Shown: positions 1-8,325, counted from the first letter of the stretch. The stretch: 64,000 bases of DNA from Nitrososphaerota archaeon (GCA_028866895.1 JAGWHF010000010.1:1-64000); one strand, 5' to 3'. The notes: generated from the sequence alone by a model not told the origin. Translations and numbers: made by a program.

Positions 1-91
1 GGTGACATGGATTTTCCAAAAGCCTACTTGTAGGACTATTGCCATCTGTAAAAACATCACTGGCACAATACTTCATTGAATATGCAGCCAT
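1..91 (-). CDS. partial hypothetical protein running off the window start
   Basis: Reading the minus strand from an ATG at 91 gives 30 codons without a stop to the window edge (starts MAAYSMKYCASDVFTDG). Composition looks protein-like and no other strong frame competes, but only the N-terminus is visible and no clear TATA box at the leaderless distance was found. The frame is closed by a stop nine codons upstream of the ATG. Family unknown. Confidence 0.3.
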   Translation of the reverse strand, partial: MAAYSMKYCASDVFTDGNSPTSRLLENPCH

Positions 92-258
92 CTGTTCAAT
101 TACGCGAAGTTCCTTTCTCGTTCAGTCAAAAAGTATTCTGCTCTGATAGGGATCTTCGGATTAGAAGTTCACCCAAATCCACCGTTTTGTTATCTATTCA
201 AGCAGATCTTGAACATTTCAAGTTAATACTTTAGTATCAAGTAAGTCAAACTTTAACT

Positions 259-912
259 GTGGTACAAAAGACCCTGCAAATAGCTACGTTTGGTCAAGAC
301 AAAGAGGGAATTTTGGCAGGACTACGCAACTTTCCAATTCACAAACTCGTATTGCTTCACTATAAAGATGATGCAAAGTTAGCAGAAGAATTTGCAGGAA
401 ACCTTCGTTCTACATTGGGCGTCTCAATCACTCTGAAGGAAATTGTTCAACCTGATATCATTCGAAGTGCGATGGAGCATGTTTCTCAGATCATAAGAGA
501 CGAAGGTACAAACTACGAACAAATTCTCATAAACGTAAGTGCGGGCGACAAAATGATAGGGTGTGCCGCACTTTCTTGTGCTTTTGTAAATGGAATCAAG
601 GCTTTTGGCATTGACATGGAAGGAAACCCGATGCTTTTGCCAATACTGAAGCTAAGTTACAACGAGATAATCTCGGATGCAAAGATCAAGATCTTACAGG
701 CACTAGACAAGGCAGGTGGTTCTGTAGAGAGTCTGGACAATCTTACTAGGCACTGTGAATTTGGCAAGCCACTGCTAAGCTATCACATACAGGGGAGTGC
801 AGAAGCAAAAGGCTTGGTACAGCTTGGCTTGGTAGACGTAGAAAGATTAGAACGGGGAAGAACCAAAATTACACTTAACACTCTAGGTAGGATGCTTATT
901 TCTACGAAATAG
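259..912 (+). CDS. CARF-like/winged-helix transcriptional regulator (HFX_2341/Csa3-type)
   Basis: 217-residue protein. The N-terminal half is a Rossmann-like alpha/beta domain with the glycine-containing loop NVSAGDKMIG at about residues 92-101, resembling the ligand-binding loop of CARF domains in Csa3-like and HFX_2341-type (DUF6293) regulators. The C-terminal 70 residues (about 140-217) look like a winged helix, so it is probably a ligand-responsive DNA-binding protein in the cytoplasm. Start is a GTG at 259. No cas gene or repeat array is nearby, so a CRISPR role is not implied. Its 3' end overlaps the convergent small zinc-finger gene by 30 bp. The fold is inferred from pattern, not from a search. 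Confidence 0.6.
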   Translation: MVQKTLQIATFGQDKEGILAGLRNFPIHKLVLLHYKDDAKLAEEFAGNLRSTLGVSITLKEIVQPDIIRSAMEHVSQIIRDEGTNYEQILINVSAGDKMIGCAALSCAFVNGIKAFGIDMEGNPMLLPILKLSYNEIISDAKIKILQALDKAGGSVESLDNLTRHCEFGKPLLSYHIQGSAEAKGLVQLGLVDVERLERGRTKITLNTLGRMLISTK

Positions 913-1065
913 TTTCGATAACCCGCGTATTGCCATGTCTATAGGACAGGTATCACAATATACAGCAGAGTGATTTGACTGATGTTCATCTAACTTTTCT
1001 TTTGATTCAAATTCCATATTACATTCTGCACATCTGATCTTGTTCTCTTTTCTTAGGTTATCCAT
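883..1065 (-). CDS. small C2H2-type zinc-finger protein
   Basis: 60-residue protein with a single classic zinc-finger pattern: CAECNMEF near residues 12-19, then an H-x3-H pair in DEHQSNH. A further CDTC pair follows, so it may bind a second metal. The C-terminal tail is basic (FRRNKHPT). Such one-finger proteins are frequent in Nitrososphaerota and are assumed to bind nucleic acid or protein; the target is unknown. The gene converges on and overlaps the CARF-like regulator. Confidence 0.6.
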   Translation of the reverse strand: MDNLRKENKIRCAECNMEFESKEKLDEHQSNHSAVYCDTCPIDMAIRGLSKLFRRNKHPT

Positions 1066-1173
1066 GAATTACATTATTCCAAGTACAATAAAAATAAACT
1101 CTTTAACAGTTCAATTTTTAATTCGACAATTTGGAAAAATCTATTTAACGTATGGTTTGTAACTGTTCAAATC

Positions 1174-1899
1174 ATGACAATGGAGTCTATTCTGTATCCA
1201 AAGAAAATTGCACTGGGAGCTGGAATAGTAGGCGGAATTGCAGGCGGGGCTGTAATGTATGGAATAATGAGTATGGTGATGACACAGATAGGAATGGTGG
1301 CAAATTGTTTTGCTATTATAATGGGTCTCATCACAGGTCAGTCCTATGAAAATGCACTAGGTCCGGGAATTACAGCACACTTTCTTACAAGCGTTGCAAT
1401 AGGCGTAGCATTTGGTGCAGTAATTACAACCAAAAAACTACAGATCCGAGGATTTGGCAAGGGAATAGGTTTAGGAGTTGCTACTGGCGTTATTGCCTAT
1501 GTCGTAATCTTTCTACCAATTGCAATGACAGCTCTTCCACCACACATGATGGACATAATGAAGATGATGCCTATGGGAAACATGGAAGGCAATATGCAAA
1601 GTAATTCCATGAATGAACAATCCCAGATGCAAGGTAATTCAATGAGTCATGGACAAATGAGTAATAATTCAGAGATGAATCAACAAGGAACAATGGCAGG
1701 AAATACCATACAAGGCAAAGGCACCATGGACAAAAAGATGAAGATGGAACAAATGGACAAGATGATTACAGAACAGACTCAAAAACTATTTCCAATGATC
1801 TTGGCAGGATCGCTCGTATCTCATATTGCTTTTGGTGCTGTGCTTGGAACAGCAGTCACTCCAATAGTGAAAAGAGCAGCACAAAGATCTGGAAGATGA
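1174..1899 (+). CDS. methionine-rich multi-pass membrane protein
   Basis: 241 residues. Glycine-rich hydrophobic segments at about 10-33, 38-55, 65-82 and 95-115 are followed by a roughly 85-residue soluble stretch packed with Met, Asn and Gln (many MxxM and MxM patterns, about residues 118-200) and a last hydrophobic segment near 205-230. Met-rich loops of this kind bind Cu(I) or Ag(I) in other proteins, so a copper-handling role is a reasonable guess given the neighbouring thiol and HxlR genes, but no family was recognised. A TATA-like element (TATTTAA at about 1142-1148) lies near 29 nt upstream of the ATG, consistent with a leaderless start. Confidence 0.6.
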   Translation: MTMESILYPKKIALGAGIVGGIAGGAVMYGIMSMVMTQIGMVANCFAIIMGLITGQSYENALGPGITAHFLTSVAIGVAFGAVITTKKLQIRGFGKGIGLGVATGVIAYVVIFLPIAMTALPPHMMDIMKMMPMGNMEGNMQSNSMNEQSQMQGNSMSHGQMSNNSEMNQQGTMAGNTIQGKGTMDKKMKMEQMDKMITEQTQKLFPMILAGSLVSHIAFGAVLGTAVTPIVKRAAQRSGR

Positions 1900-1913
1900 A
1901 AATCACGCAGATT

Positions 1914-2270
1914 TTATCGCTTTGCCTTGCATGAGCATTCCGTAACTACTGCACCTCTTCTTGATGCAGCCCACTGTAATAATGGAATGATCAAATGATA
2001 TAGTCTGTCCCCTTCATCAGTAAGCCTGTATTCAGTTCTTGGAAGTTTTTCGTCAAAGATCTTTCTATTTATCAACCAATTTGACTGCAATTCGTTTAGG
2101 GTATTTGTAAGAGATTTTGCCGTGATACCTTTCAGCTCTCTTCTTAATTCGTTGAATCTGATGCTTTTGTGATTGCCGATCTCGTTTATCACAAGCAAAG
2201 ACCATTTTTTACTGATTATGTCAATGACTCCTTGTAGGGGACAGAATAGAACGATGCTTTCCTTTTTCAT
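1914..2270 (-). CDS. HxlR-family transcriptional regulator
   Basis: 118-residue winged-helix protein of the HxlR (MarR-like) family: CPLQGVIDIISKKWSLLVI near the N-terminus, then helix-turn-helix FNELRRELKGITAKSL and wing PRTEYRLTDEG. HxlR proteins respond to thiol-reactive or redox signals. This one has an N-terminal Cys before Pro-Leu and a C-terminal ECSCK tail, so a pair of cysteine sites is available for metal or redox sensing. It lies divergently from the thioredoxin-like gene at 2328 with only about 57 bp between, so it likely controls that promoter. A paralogue with the same Cys pattern is at 4241. Confidence 0.85.
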   Translation of the reverse strand: MKKESIVLFCPLQGVIDIISKKWSLLVINEIGNHKSIRFNELRRELKGITAKSLTNTLNELQSNWLINRKIFDEKLPRTEYRLTDEGDRLYHLIIPLLQWAASRRGAVVTECSCKAKR

Positions 2271-2327
2271 ACTAGTATCATTGAATATACTTTACAACTT
2301 AAGTAGTTTCTTTTGTATACTAATAAC

Positions 2328-2597
2328 ATGACAGAAAAACATACATTTGAGATATTCTCTGCAAACTGTTCGTTGTGCAGAAATATTGAGATTAGAAAAC
2401 ATGAAGGATGCAACCAGACAACCTATAATGTGAACAACATGACTGCAGAAATCAGGGAAAAGATGGAAAAGTACGGCATAAAGGCTGTTCCTACCACCAT
2501 TATAGACGGCAAGTACAAGATAGTTGGATTACCTGATTTTCCTCTAGTATGCGGCGAAGATTTGTTCAAAAAGCTTCAAAAAGAATATTCTATATGA
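2328..2597 (+). CDS. small thioredoxin/glutaredoxin-fold protein
   Basis: About 89 residues from the ATG at 2328 (a TTG at 2313 would add five residues). The N-terminal strand is followed by a CxxC pair in SANCSLCRN, a third Cys in KHEGC, a cis-Pro loop in KAVPTTIIDGKY and a last Cys in LVCGEDL. This is the layout of the short thioredoxins that sit beside mercury and other metal transport proteins in bacteria and archaea. Probably a cytoplasmic thiol reductase or metal-thiol carrier. It is followed within 36 bp by a Cys-containing membrane protein in the same direction, likely one transcript. Confidence 0.7.
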   Translation: MTEKHTFEIFSANCSLCRNIEIRKHEGCNQTTYNVNNMTAEIREKMEKYGIKAVPTTIIDGKYKIVGLPDFPLVCGEDLFKKLQKEYSI

Positions 2598-2632
2598 CTG
2601 TTGGAATATGAGATGGAGGATCTGATGCCATC

Positions 2633-3061
2633 TTGAGAAACTTTCGAAGTACATGTGCTTGTGCTTCTGGTGGAATAGGAATATGTCTTTGTACAATTTT
2701 CATGAGCTTTAGTATAGTTGGTTCCTCTGTTATAGGAATAACAAAGACTGCTAATACCATGCACAATATGGGAAATATGGCTGGCATGACTACGGCATCA
2801 CAGAATATCATGATATCATTCTTCTCTGGTTTTTGGGGAGAAGTGATTTTGCTGCTTTCATTTGGTGCAATGTTTGCTGGAATGTGGCTTAGTGGCAACA
2901 GAAAGATCCTGCCAGTTTCAGTTGTTGGTGCTATGATACTATATGTTAGCATGTATGCATATTTTTCAATTAGTCTAGAAATTATTGGCGGTATAGTGAT
3001 GGCTTTTGCATTTGCATCAGCTTACAGTGACAGAGTTGCAAGGACACTGAAACTAGCATAA
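2633..3061 (+). CDS. Cys-containing four-helix membrane protein (possible metal transporter)
   Basis: About 142 residues from a TTG at 2633; there is no ATG or GTG between the upstream in-frame stop and this point, and a strong GGAGG lies 15 nt before it. The N-terminus is RSTCACASGGIGICLC, i.e. paired cysteines leading into the first membrane helix, reminiscent of MerT-like proteins. Three more hydrophobic helices follow, and the loop between helix 1 and 2 is Met/Asn/His rich (NTMHNMGNMAGM). Together with the upstream thioredoxin it suggests metal or thiol-metal handling. Not a confident MerT; family unassigned. Confidence 0.55.
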   Translation: MRNFRSTCACASGGIGICLCTIFMSFSIVGSSVIGITKTANTMHNMGNMAGMTTASQNIMISFFSGFWGEVILLLSFGAMFAGMWLSGNRKILPVSVVGAMILYVSMYAYFSISLEIIGGIVMAFAFASAYSDRVARTLKLA

Positions 3062-3100
3062 GTTTCAAAATTATTTAGTTAAGGCAACCTTTAGACATGA

Positions 3101-3196
3101 ATGGAAACTGAACAATATTGTCAGACTTGTAGGATTCATTTCTTGTCATGTCAGCTGATTATTCTACATTTTACATGCGATCTTGACATTCTTTGA
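3101..3196 (+). CDS. possible 31-residue Cys-rich micro-protein or gene remnant
   Basis: ATG at 3101 starts METEQYCQTCRIHF and runs 31 codons to TGA, overlapping the end of the minus-strand gene at 3164. The opening YCQTC resembles one zinc knuckle of the small zinc-finger proteins nearby, and an AT-rich TATA-like element (TTATTTAG at about 3071) sits 27 nt upstream, the spacing of a leaderless start. It may equally be the truncated head of a lost zinc-finger gene. Confidence 0.25.
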   Translation: METEQYCQTCRIHFLSCQLIILHFTCDLDIL

Positions 3197-3646
3197 GGTA
3201 TAATACAATGAAATTCCCAAGGCAACAATTGCAGCTAACTTTAGTTCTAATCCATGAAACGGAAATAATGCCAATGCCCCGCTCAAACCAAAGACACCAA
3301 GAAAAGGGGCAGTACAAACAGGACATCCTGATGCTACTACACCAGTGAATGCACTACATGCACTAGAGTCTGCTCCCTTTTTGAAACCCAGACTCCCTGT
3401 CATTTGTTTTCTGCAAAGAATCAATGCTGTGTTCAATCCTGTTAGTATTGCTATGATAAATCCCATGGTAACAGTAGTGACAGTGAAGGGTACACCGTAC
3501 ATCTGGATGTATTTTGGCAATGGAGTTGGTGTAAAATTAAACGTAAGCGACCAAAAGAGTGCACCCAGTGATATCGAAATTATGACCGCAGTAATGGCAT
3601 CGGTTGGTCTTTTCAAAACTTGCCCAACAGGACTCATGTTACTCAT
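3164..3646 (-). CDS. Cys-containing multi-pass membrane protein
   Basis: 160 residues with about five hydrophobic segments. The central stretch SSACSAFTGVVASGCPVC (about residues 93-110) places four cysteines at and within a membrane helix, followed by a conserved-looking APFLGVFGLSGAL. The cysteines suggest metal transport or thiol-disulfide exchange across the membrane. The gene overlaps the end of the thioredoxin gene by 4 bp and forms an operon with it and with the small Cys-rich protein at 4021-4182, all divergent from the HxlR regulator at 4241. No named family recognised. Confidence 0.6.
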   Translation of the reverse strand: MSNMSPVGQVLKRPTDAITAVIISISLGALFWSLTFNFTPTPLPKYIQMYGVPFTVTTVTMGFIIAILTGLNTALILCRKQMTGSLGFKKGADSSACSAFTGVVASGCPVCTAPFLGVFGLSGALALFPFHGLELKLAAIVALGISLYYTSKNVKIACKM

Positions 3647-4020
3647 TTTGACGATACCTCATGTGATAGTGATGAACTCTGTGAAAGGCAGTTAGGAATT
3701 ATACCAAGCATTTTATCAAGTTCTGAGACAAGTTTTTCCTTTGTCATGCATCCGACAAGTTCTCCTACGTTTCTACCGTCACAAAACATCTTAAGAACTG
3801 GAATGCCCATTACACCATTTGCCTGTGCAATGTCCTCACGTTCTTCAACATTTACCTTGGCAAAGACCAACTTTCCTTCATATTGTTTTGAAACTTCTTC
3901 AAATACTGGCATTAATTTCATGCACCAAGGGCACCAAGGAGCCCAGAAATCAACTATTACAGGGTTCTTTGATGATGTTACTTTGTCCTGCCAGTCATCT
4001 GAAATATCAATTGTTGTCAT
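3643..4020 (-). CDS. thioredoxin
   Basis: 125 residues with a full thioredoxin fold: FWAPWCPWCMKLMP active site (WCPWC, about residues 29-33) and the cis-Pro loop GVMGIPVLKMF. A protein disulfide reductase in the cytoplasm; the C-terminal 20 residues after the fold (NCLSQSSSLSHEVSSK) are an extension. It starts one base after the stop of the upstream Cys-rich protein and overlaps the next membrane gene, so the three are probably translated from one mRNA. The Pro-Trp in CPWC is less usual than CGPC and may shift the redox potential. Confidence 0.9.
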   Translation of the reverse strand: MTTIDISDDWQDKVTSSKNPVIVDFWAPWCPWCMKLMPVFEEVSKQYEGKLVFAKVNVEEREDIAQANGVMGIPVLKMFCDGRNVGELVGCMTKEKLVSELDKMLGIIPNCLSQSSSLSHEVSSK

Positions 4021-4182
4021 TTAGCAACACCCCACAGCATGTTTTGTAATCTCTCTTGAGCAGCTCTGATGTTTGTTGCAGTAATCCTCGCATTGCTGTG
4101 CTAATTTAGGATCCTTGTATCTAAAACCACATGCATCACAAAAATACAATTTCTGATCTGACTCTGTTAGTTCTTTTACCAT
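4021..4182 (-). CDS. small Cys-rich zinc-binding protein
   Basis: About 53 residues from the ATG at 4182. Cysteine pairs in YFCDACGFRY, then QQCEDYC, HQSC and a terminal VGCC make at least one zinc site likely. A TATA-like TTTAAA element at about 4205-4212 lies about 25 nt before the ATG, so I use the ATG rather than the TTG at 4218; the mRNA would be leaderless. It is the first gene of the operon with thioredoxin and the Cys membrane protein. Function unknown. Confidence 0.6.
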   Translation of the reverse strand: MVKELTESDQKLYFCDACGFRYKDPKLAQQCEDYCNKHQSCSREITKHAVGCC

Positions 4183-4240
4183 GTTATCACTATGAAATTC
4201 AAAGTATTTAAAATACAAAGTTCGTAGTATAATAGTTACT

Positions 4241-4600
4241 ATGAAAAACCAAAGTAACGCAATTTGTTTGTGTCCACTGGACGGTGTAATAGATACAATT
4301 GGAAAAAAATGGGGTTTATTGATAATAAACGAGATCGGTAATCATGGAAAGCTTAGATACAACAAATTGATGTCAGAGCTGAAAGGTATCAGCCCTTCAA
4401 CACTTGCTTCAATGCTAAAGGATTTGGAAAAAGAAGATCTTATCCTAAAAGAGGTTTTCAGAGAGATTCCTCCAAGAGTAGAATATTCGTTGTCAAGCAG
4501 GGGCAGGGAACTCAGAGAAGCAATCATTCCTTTACTAAAATGGGCAACAAAAAAGGGCAATTATACAGTACACTGCACTTGCAGCCTTGTTAAAAGATAA
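4241..4600 (+). CDS. HxlR-family transcriptional regulator
   Basis: 119 residues, same family and architecture as the protein at 1914: CLCPLDGVIDTIGKKWGLLII at the N-terminus, recognition helix region in ELKGISPSTLASML, wing PRVEYSLSSRG, and a C-terminal HCTCSLVKR. The N-terminal CxC and C-terminal CxC are suited to redox or metal sensing. It is divergent from the zinc-protein/thioredoxin/membrane operon, with overlapping promoters in the roughly 58 bp between starts, so it is the likely regulator of that operon. Confidence 0.85.
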   Translation: MKNQSNAICLCPLDGVIDTIGKKWGLLIINEIGNHGKLRYNKLMSELKGISPSTLASMLKDLEKEDLILKEVFREIPPRVEYSLSSRGRELREAIIPLLKWATKKGNYTVHCTCSLVKR

Positions 4601-4677
4601 TATACTCTGATCGGAAATCCAAGTTAATTTTTCAAGATATCTAGTAATTGTAATGAAAATATAATTTGATATTAAAA

Positions 4678-5552
4678 CTAGTACCCTCGTCTGTCAAGCC
4701 AGTCTGACACAATTTTGTTTGCAAGCTCATTTGGGTGCAGATCTTGGCGGTGTGATTGTACCAATAGTCCACGCGTCTTTCTCTTTGATAACCTTAATGA
4801 AACATTCTGTTGTAATGCCAGTGATCTTGCCTTTTTCATTATCTTTTTGTGGGACAAATTTGGGCTGGATCCTAAAACCTTGAGATACCGCTTTTTTGTC
4901 TGCGTTTCAAGTTCTGATATTTGATGTGCAATTTTAACTGCTTTTGATACATCTGGAATGACTTGATGCAGCTTTGTTGCATCATCCCTTGAGATTGTCT
5001 TTGGTACAAGCTCTTTTAGCTTGTCTGGCACTCCTGCAAAACCGTGGTATTTCTGAAACGTTTGAATCGAGAGTCCGAGTGACTGGGCAGCCTTTGACTT
5101 GCCCATCTGTTCTGCCAAAAACGCACATGCATCAGCCATATCCTTTACGTTCATGTTTTTGCGGTGAATGTTCTCAATAACCGAAGCCGCCTTGGCATCC
5201 GGTGTATCATATTCCGTTTTTCTTGTCAAGACCAAGACAGGAATTTTTTTTGCACCCAGCCTTTTCAGTGCAGCAAGTCTCCGTTGTCCTGACATCAAGA
5301 GATACCGATTTCCATCTTTTTGCACCATTGGTGGATTTTGCAGTCCCTCGGTCTTGATTGACTTTGCCAGCTCTGAAATTCCCTCTAGGTCAAGTTTTCT
5401 TGCCTGGGCCTCTTTCCAGACCCGAATCTGCTTTATTGGAATCTCCTTTAAGCGATAGGAAACCCTTGACGTGTATCTTCTTTTTCTAACAGCCCGCCTT
5501 TTGGCGATTCACCTGGCTTTCTTTTTGGCCTTTGCCAACTATATGGATTCAT
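4678..5552 (-). pseudogene. ParB-like protein with a disrupted or unusual 5' end
   Basis: The clear frame (stop at 4678) encodes a ParB/Spo0J-type domain: KEIPIKQIRVW, then LAKSIKTEGLQNPP, RYLLMSGQRRLAALKRLG and IENIHRKNMNVKDMADA, followed by a helix-turn-helix (KSKAAQSLGLSIQTFQKY). The first ATG of that frame (5328) cuts the domain in half, and no ATG, GTG or TTG exists between it and the in-frame stop at 5509-5511. In the next frame an ATG at 5552 starts MNPYSWQRPKRKPGESPK, which joins the ParB frame if one base is added in the TTTT run at 5499-5502. So it is a frameshifted gene, a -1 recoding site, a sequencing error or a non-canonical start. ParB binds DNA and segregates plasmids or chromosomes. 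Confidence 0.6.
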
Positions 5553-5702
5553 TTGAATTTTGTAAAAGGGAGTTGGTTGAATCGGATTCGCTTGTGTGTG
5601 ATGAATAATTAGGTAATGAAAGATCCATCTTTTGGTTCAAAGACCATATGATCCGCTACTTCCTACATGTTCTACTTTTTAAGATACACTTCATTTCAAA
5701 CC

Positions 5703-8174
5703 ATGATCTCTGGAAGATCAAATCTTACTGTACTTGGGTTTGACGACAATGGCAAGGCAGTAGGCATACCAAGAGAAGAGCAGATACACACGGGAATCTT
5801 CGGCGAAGTAGGATCTGGAAAGAGCACAGTCGATACAATCATGATAAACCAGAACATAAACCGGGAAGAAGGTTTTCTTGTACTTGATCCACACGGCTCA
5901 CTTGCCCAGGACGTCTTGCGGATGATTCCTGATTCCAAAAAGGATCGTGTAATCTACATAAGTCTTGATGCTGTAAGACAGTGGGGCAAAACTGTAAAGA
6001 TAAACCCTCTTGAGGTCAAGGGAGACGACCGGTACGTTGTTGTAATGAACCTTGTAAATGCGCTTAGAAACATTTACCGAGATTCCTGGGGTCCGCAGCT
6101 TGAGGCATTGCTAAGAAATGGTGCAAACGCACTGGTTGAGATTGAAGGTTCCACCCTCCGAGACCTAGTAAAGATAATAACAGATGACAGGATGCGCTCT
6201 ATTTTTCTTGCCAAGGTTGCAAACCGTGACGTGAGACACTTTTGGAGCGTTCTCTTTCCGCAGCAGTACCAGAGAGATGCAGGTCGCTCGGCATACAACA
6301 AGCTTGACAAGATACTGTCAACCCCGCAGGTTGCAGCGATGCTGGACACATCCAAGTCTACGATTGACTTTGCTGATATAATGGAATCTGGCAAGTGGGT
6401 GATAATTGATTTATCAAACGGCGGCTCCGACGACGTGATATCGTTTGTTGGAACCATACTTATCAACATGGTCTACGTGGAAGCAAAAAAGAGATTTAGC
6501 AGGACTGATTGTATCCCAAAACCATTTTTCATGTATATAGACGAGGCCCATCTCTTTGCCCCGTTTGCCCTCCGCGAGCTGCTAAATACGATGAGGAAGG
6601 CAAACGTCAAGGTTACCATCACGTCACAGACAATCAACACGTTTCCAAGAGAGTTTGCAAAGGAGATATCGGCACTTGTACGTACCATTATCTGCTTCAA
6701 GGTTGATACGGAGACTGCAAGCATGTTCAAGACCGTGATGCCAGTACCGGTAGAGACCCTGACATCGATGACCCATGGCAGGTTTGCATTTTACTCACAG
6801 GGACAAACACCGCTGTCAGGCCTTCTCAGGGTATTTCCAATAGTTGACAGGAAGAGAGACTGGATGGGGCTTGCAAGATACAGCGTAAAAAAGTACGGCG
6901 AGCCGACATCGCTTGAAAAATACATCATGCCAACAAAGACAAGGGGCGAGACACCTCAGGTATCGCCGCTTGAAGCTGCAATCCTGCTTCTTTTGTACAA
7001 CGAGGGCAGGGACATGACAAGGGACGAGATCTGTGATTTTATTTCCAAAATGTTTCATATGCAAAGAAAGGAGATACTTGAAAAGCTTGACGATATTTTG
7101 GTAAACAAACTCAGGCTGGTCGAGCGCAAAAATGCCTCTACAGGTGACGGCGATGAGAACCGTGCCACGCGTTATGTGCTTGCACCTATTGCATACAACA
7201 GCTATTTCTCAAACGCTGCCACGGGGAGGCGCGCAGGCTCTGACCTCCACCTTGGTACCATATTTATGATAATGAGGATGCAGCAAAAGGCCTTCAAGTT
7301 CTGCATTCCAGACCTTGGAGACAGGGCAGCCCAGAGGCCGGACCTTTTGATATTTGAGCCAGAACGTATACAGAATTCCGGCAATGCAACATCATACGAT
7401 CCTCTTTACTGGTCTGAGAAGACAATCGCAGTCGAAGTCGAGACAGACCCTACAAAGCACGAATCCCAGGTGGTTGAAAATTTCAGGAAGAACTTTGATC
7501 TTGGATACTATATCTGGTTTGTTGTGTTCTCTCAAAAGCACAAACAGTACATCGCAGACGCAATGATCAAAAACAGAATTGATGAACAGTTCTATGATAT
7601 TGTAATCATCAGGCCGGAATCAGTAGAGCGTCTCTCTAACATACAGAACGGCTCTGTAGCACACCTGACACCGGAGGAGCTTGAAGTATACAACGTACTG
7701 CGAGAGGGAGGTGGAACAGGCCAGTGGATTGCAGAAAGGACAAATCTCTCATCATATGATGTCATGGGAATACTGTGGAGGCTTGAACAAAAAGGTATAG
7801 CAGAGCGGGGATATGCCGAGACAAAGAGTACGGAGGTTTCAGGACAGGGAAGAAAGGTTACCGAGACCAAAAGGCAGGAATATTTTGTACCAACAGAACA
7901 AGGCAGGAAACTTGAATCTTCACCTGCAGCAAATGCAGGCAGTAAAATGGAAATGGTTGAGAAAAAGATGGCATCAGATAAACACGATGACAAAAATGTT
8001 CAGGAAGAGTATGTCTTCAAGGAAGGTTTTGACTTTACTGCACTCAGTGACCGGGCGCTAAAGGATCTGGTGACGCATCAAAAGTATGGCATCTATGCAA
8101 AGAAGCTTCTTGAGAATAGGGGATATTACGTATCGGTAAAAAATGGAGAGGCAGAATCGAGGAGAAAGTATTGA
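5703..8174 (+). CDS. HerA/TraG/VirD4-like P-loop ATPase with C-terminal winged helix
   Basis: About 823 residues. Walker A GEVGSGKST at about 34-42, Walker B FFMYIDEAH at about 275-283 and a following ITSQT motif place it with FtsK/HerA-type hexameric motor ATPases used in DNA transfer (type IV coupling proteins, DUF87/TraG type). The C-terminal 350 residues contain winged-helix segments (EVYNVLREGGGTGQWIAE) and a restriction-fold-like DLLIFEP...AVEVETDPTKHESQVVENF stretch. I start it at the ATG at 5703 because a TTTTTAAG box at about 5675-5682 sits 25 nt before it; an ATG at 5667 would be upstream of the promoter. Divergent from the ParB-like gene. Likely moves or resolves DNA of the element. 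Confidence 0.7.
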   Translation: MISGRSNLTVLGFDDNGKAVGIPREEQIHTGIFGEVGSGKSTVDTIMINQNINREEGFLVLDPHGSLAQDVLRMIPDSKKDRVIYISLDAVRQWGKTVKINPLEVKGDDRYVVVMNLVNALRNIYRDSWGPQLEALLRNGANALVEIEGSTLRDLVKIITDDRMRSIFLAKVANRDVRHFWSVLFPQQYQRDAGRSAYNKLDKILSTPQVAAMLDTSKSTIDFADIMESGKWVIIDLSNGGSDDVISFVGTILINMVYVEAKKRFSRTDCIPKPFFMYIDEAHLFAPFALRELLNTMRKANVKVTITSQTINTFPREFAKEISALVRTIICFKVDTETASMFKTVMPVPVETLTSMTHGRFAFYSQGQTPLSGLLRVFPIVDRKRDWMGLARYSVKKYGEPTSLEKYIMPTKTRGETPQVSPLEAAILLLLYNEGRDMTRDEICDFISKMFHMQRKEILEKLDDILVNKLRLVERKNASTGDGDENRATRYVLAPIAYNSYFSNAATGRRAGSDLHLGTIFMIMRMQQKAFKFCIPDLGDRAAQRPDLLIFEPERIQNSGNATSYDPLYWSEKTIAVEVETDPTKHESQVVENFRKNFDLGYYIWFVVFSQKHKQYIADAMIKNRIDEQFYDIVIIRPESVERLSNIQNGSVAHLTPEELEVYNVLREGGGTGQWIAERTNLSSYDVMGILWRLEQKGIAERGYAETKSTEVSGQGRKVTETKRQEYFVPTEQGRKLESSPAANAGSKMEMVEKKMASDKHDDKNVQEEYVFKEGFDFTALSDRALKDLVTHQKYGIYAKKLLENRGYYVSVKNGEAESRRKY

Positions 8175-8325
8175 CTGGACAGGCCAAGCAATACGAACCC
8201 CTTAAATTATTTTCATTTCTTGCAAGTTATGATAATATATCAAGACATATTTGCTGTGTACATTTCGTTGGTGTCATCTCAGGTACCGTACTTGATTAAA
8301 AAATGAGATGAGGTGACGAATACCT

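Noticed and set aside
2590-2952. 120-codon minus-strand frame opposite the Cys membrane protein
   Set aside because: Shadow of the gene at 2633; the plus frame has coherent membrane helices and a preceding thioredoxin gene in operon order.
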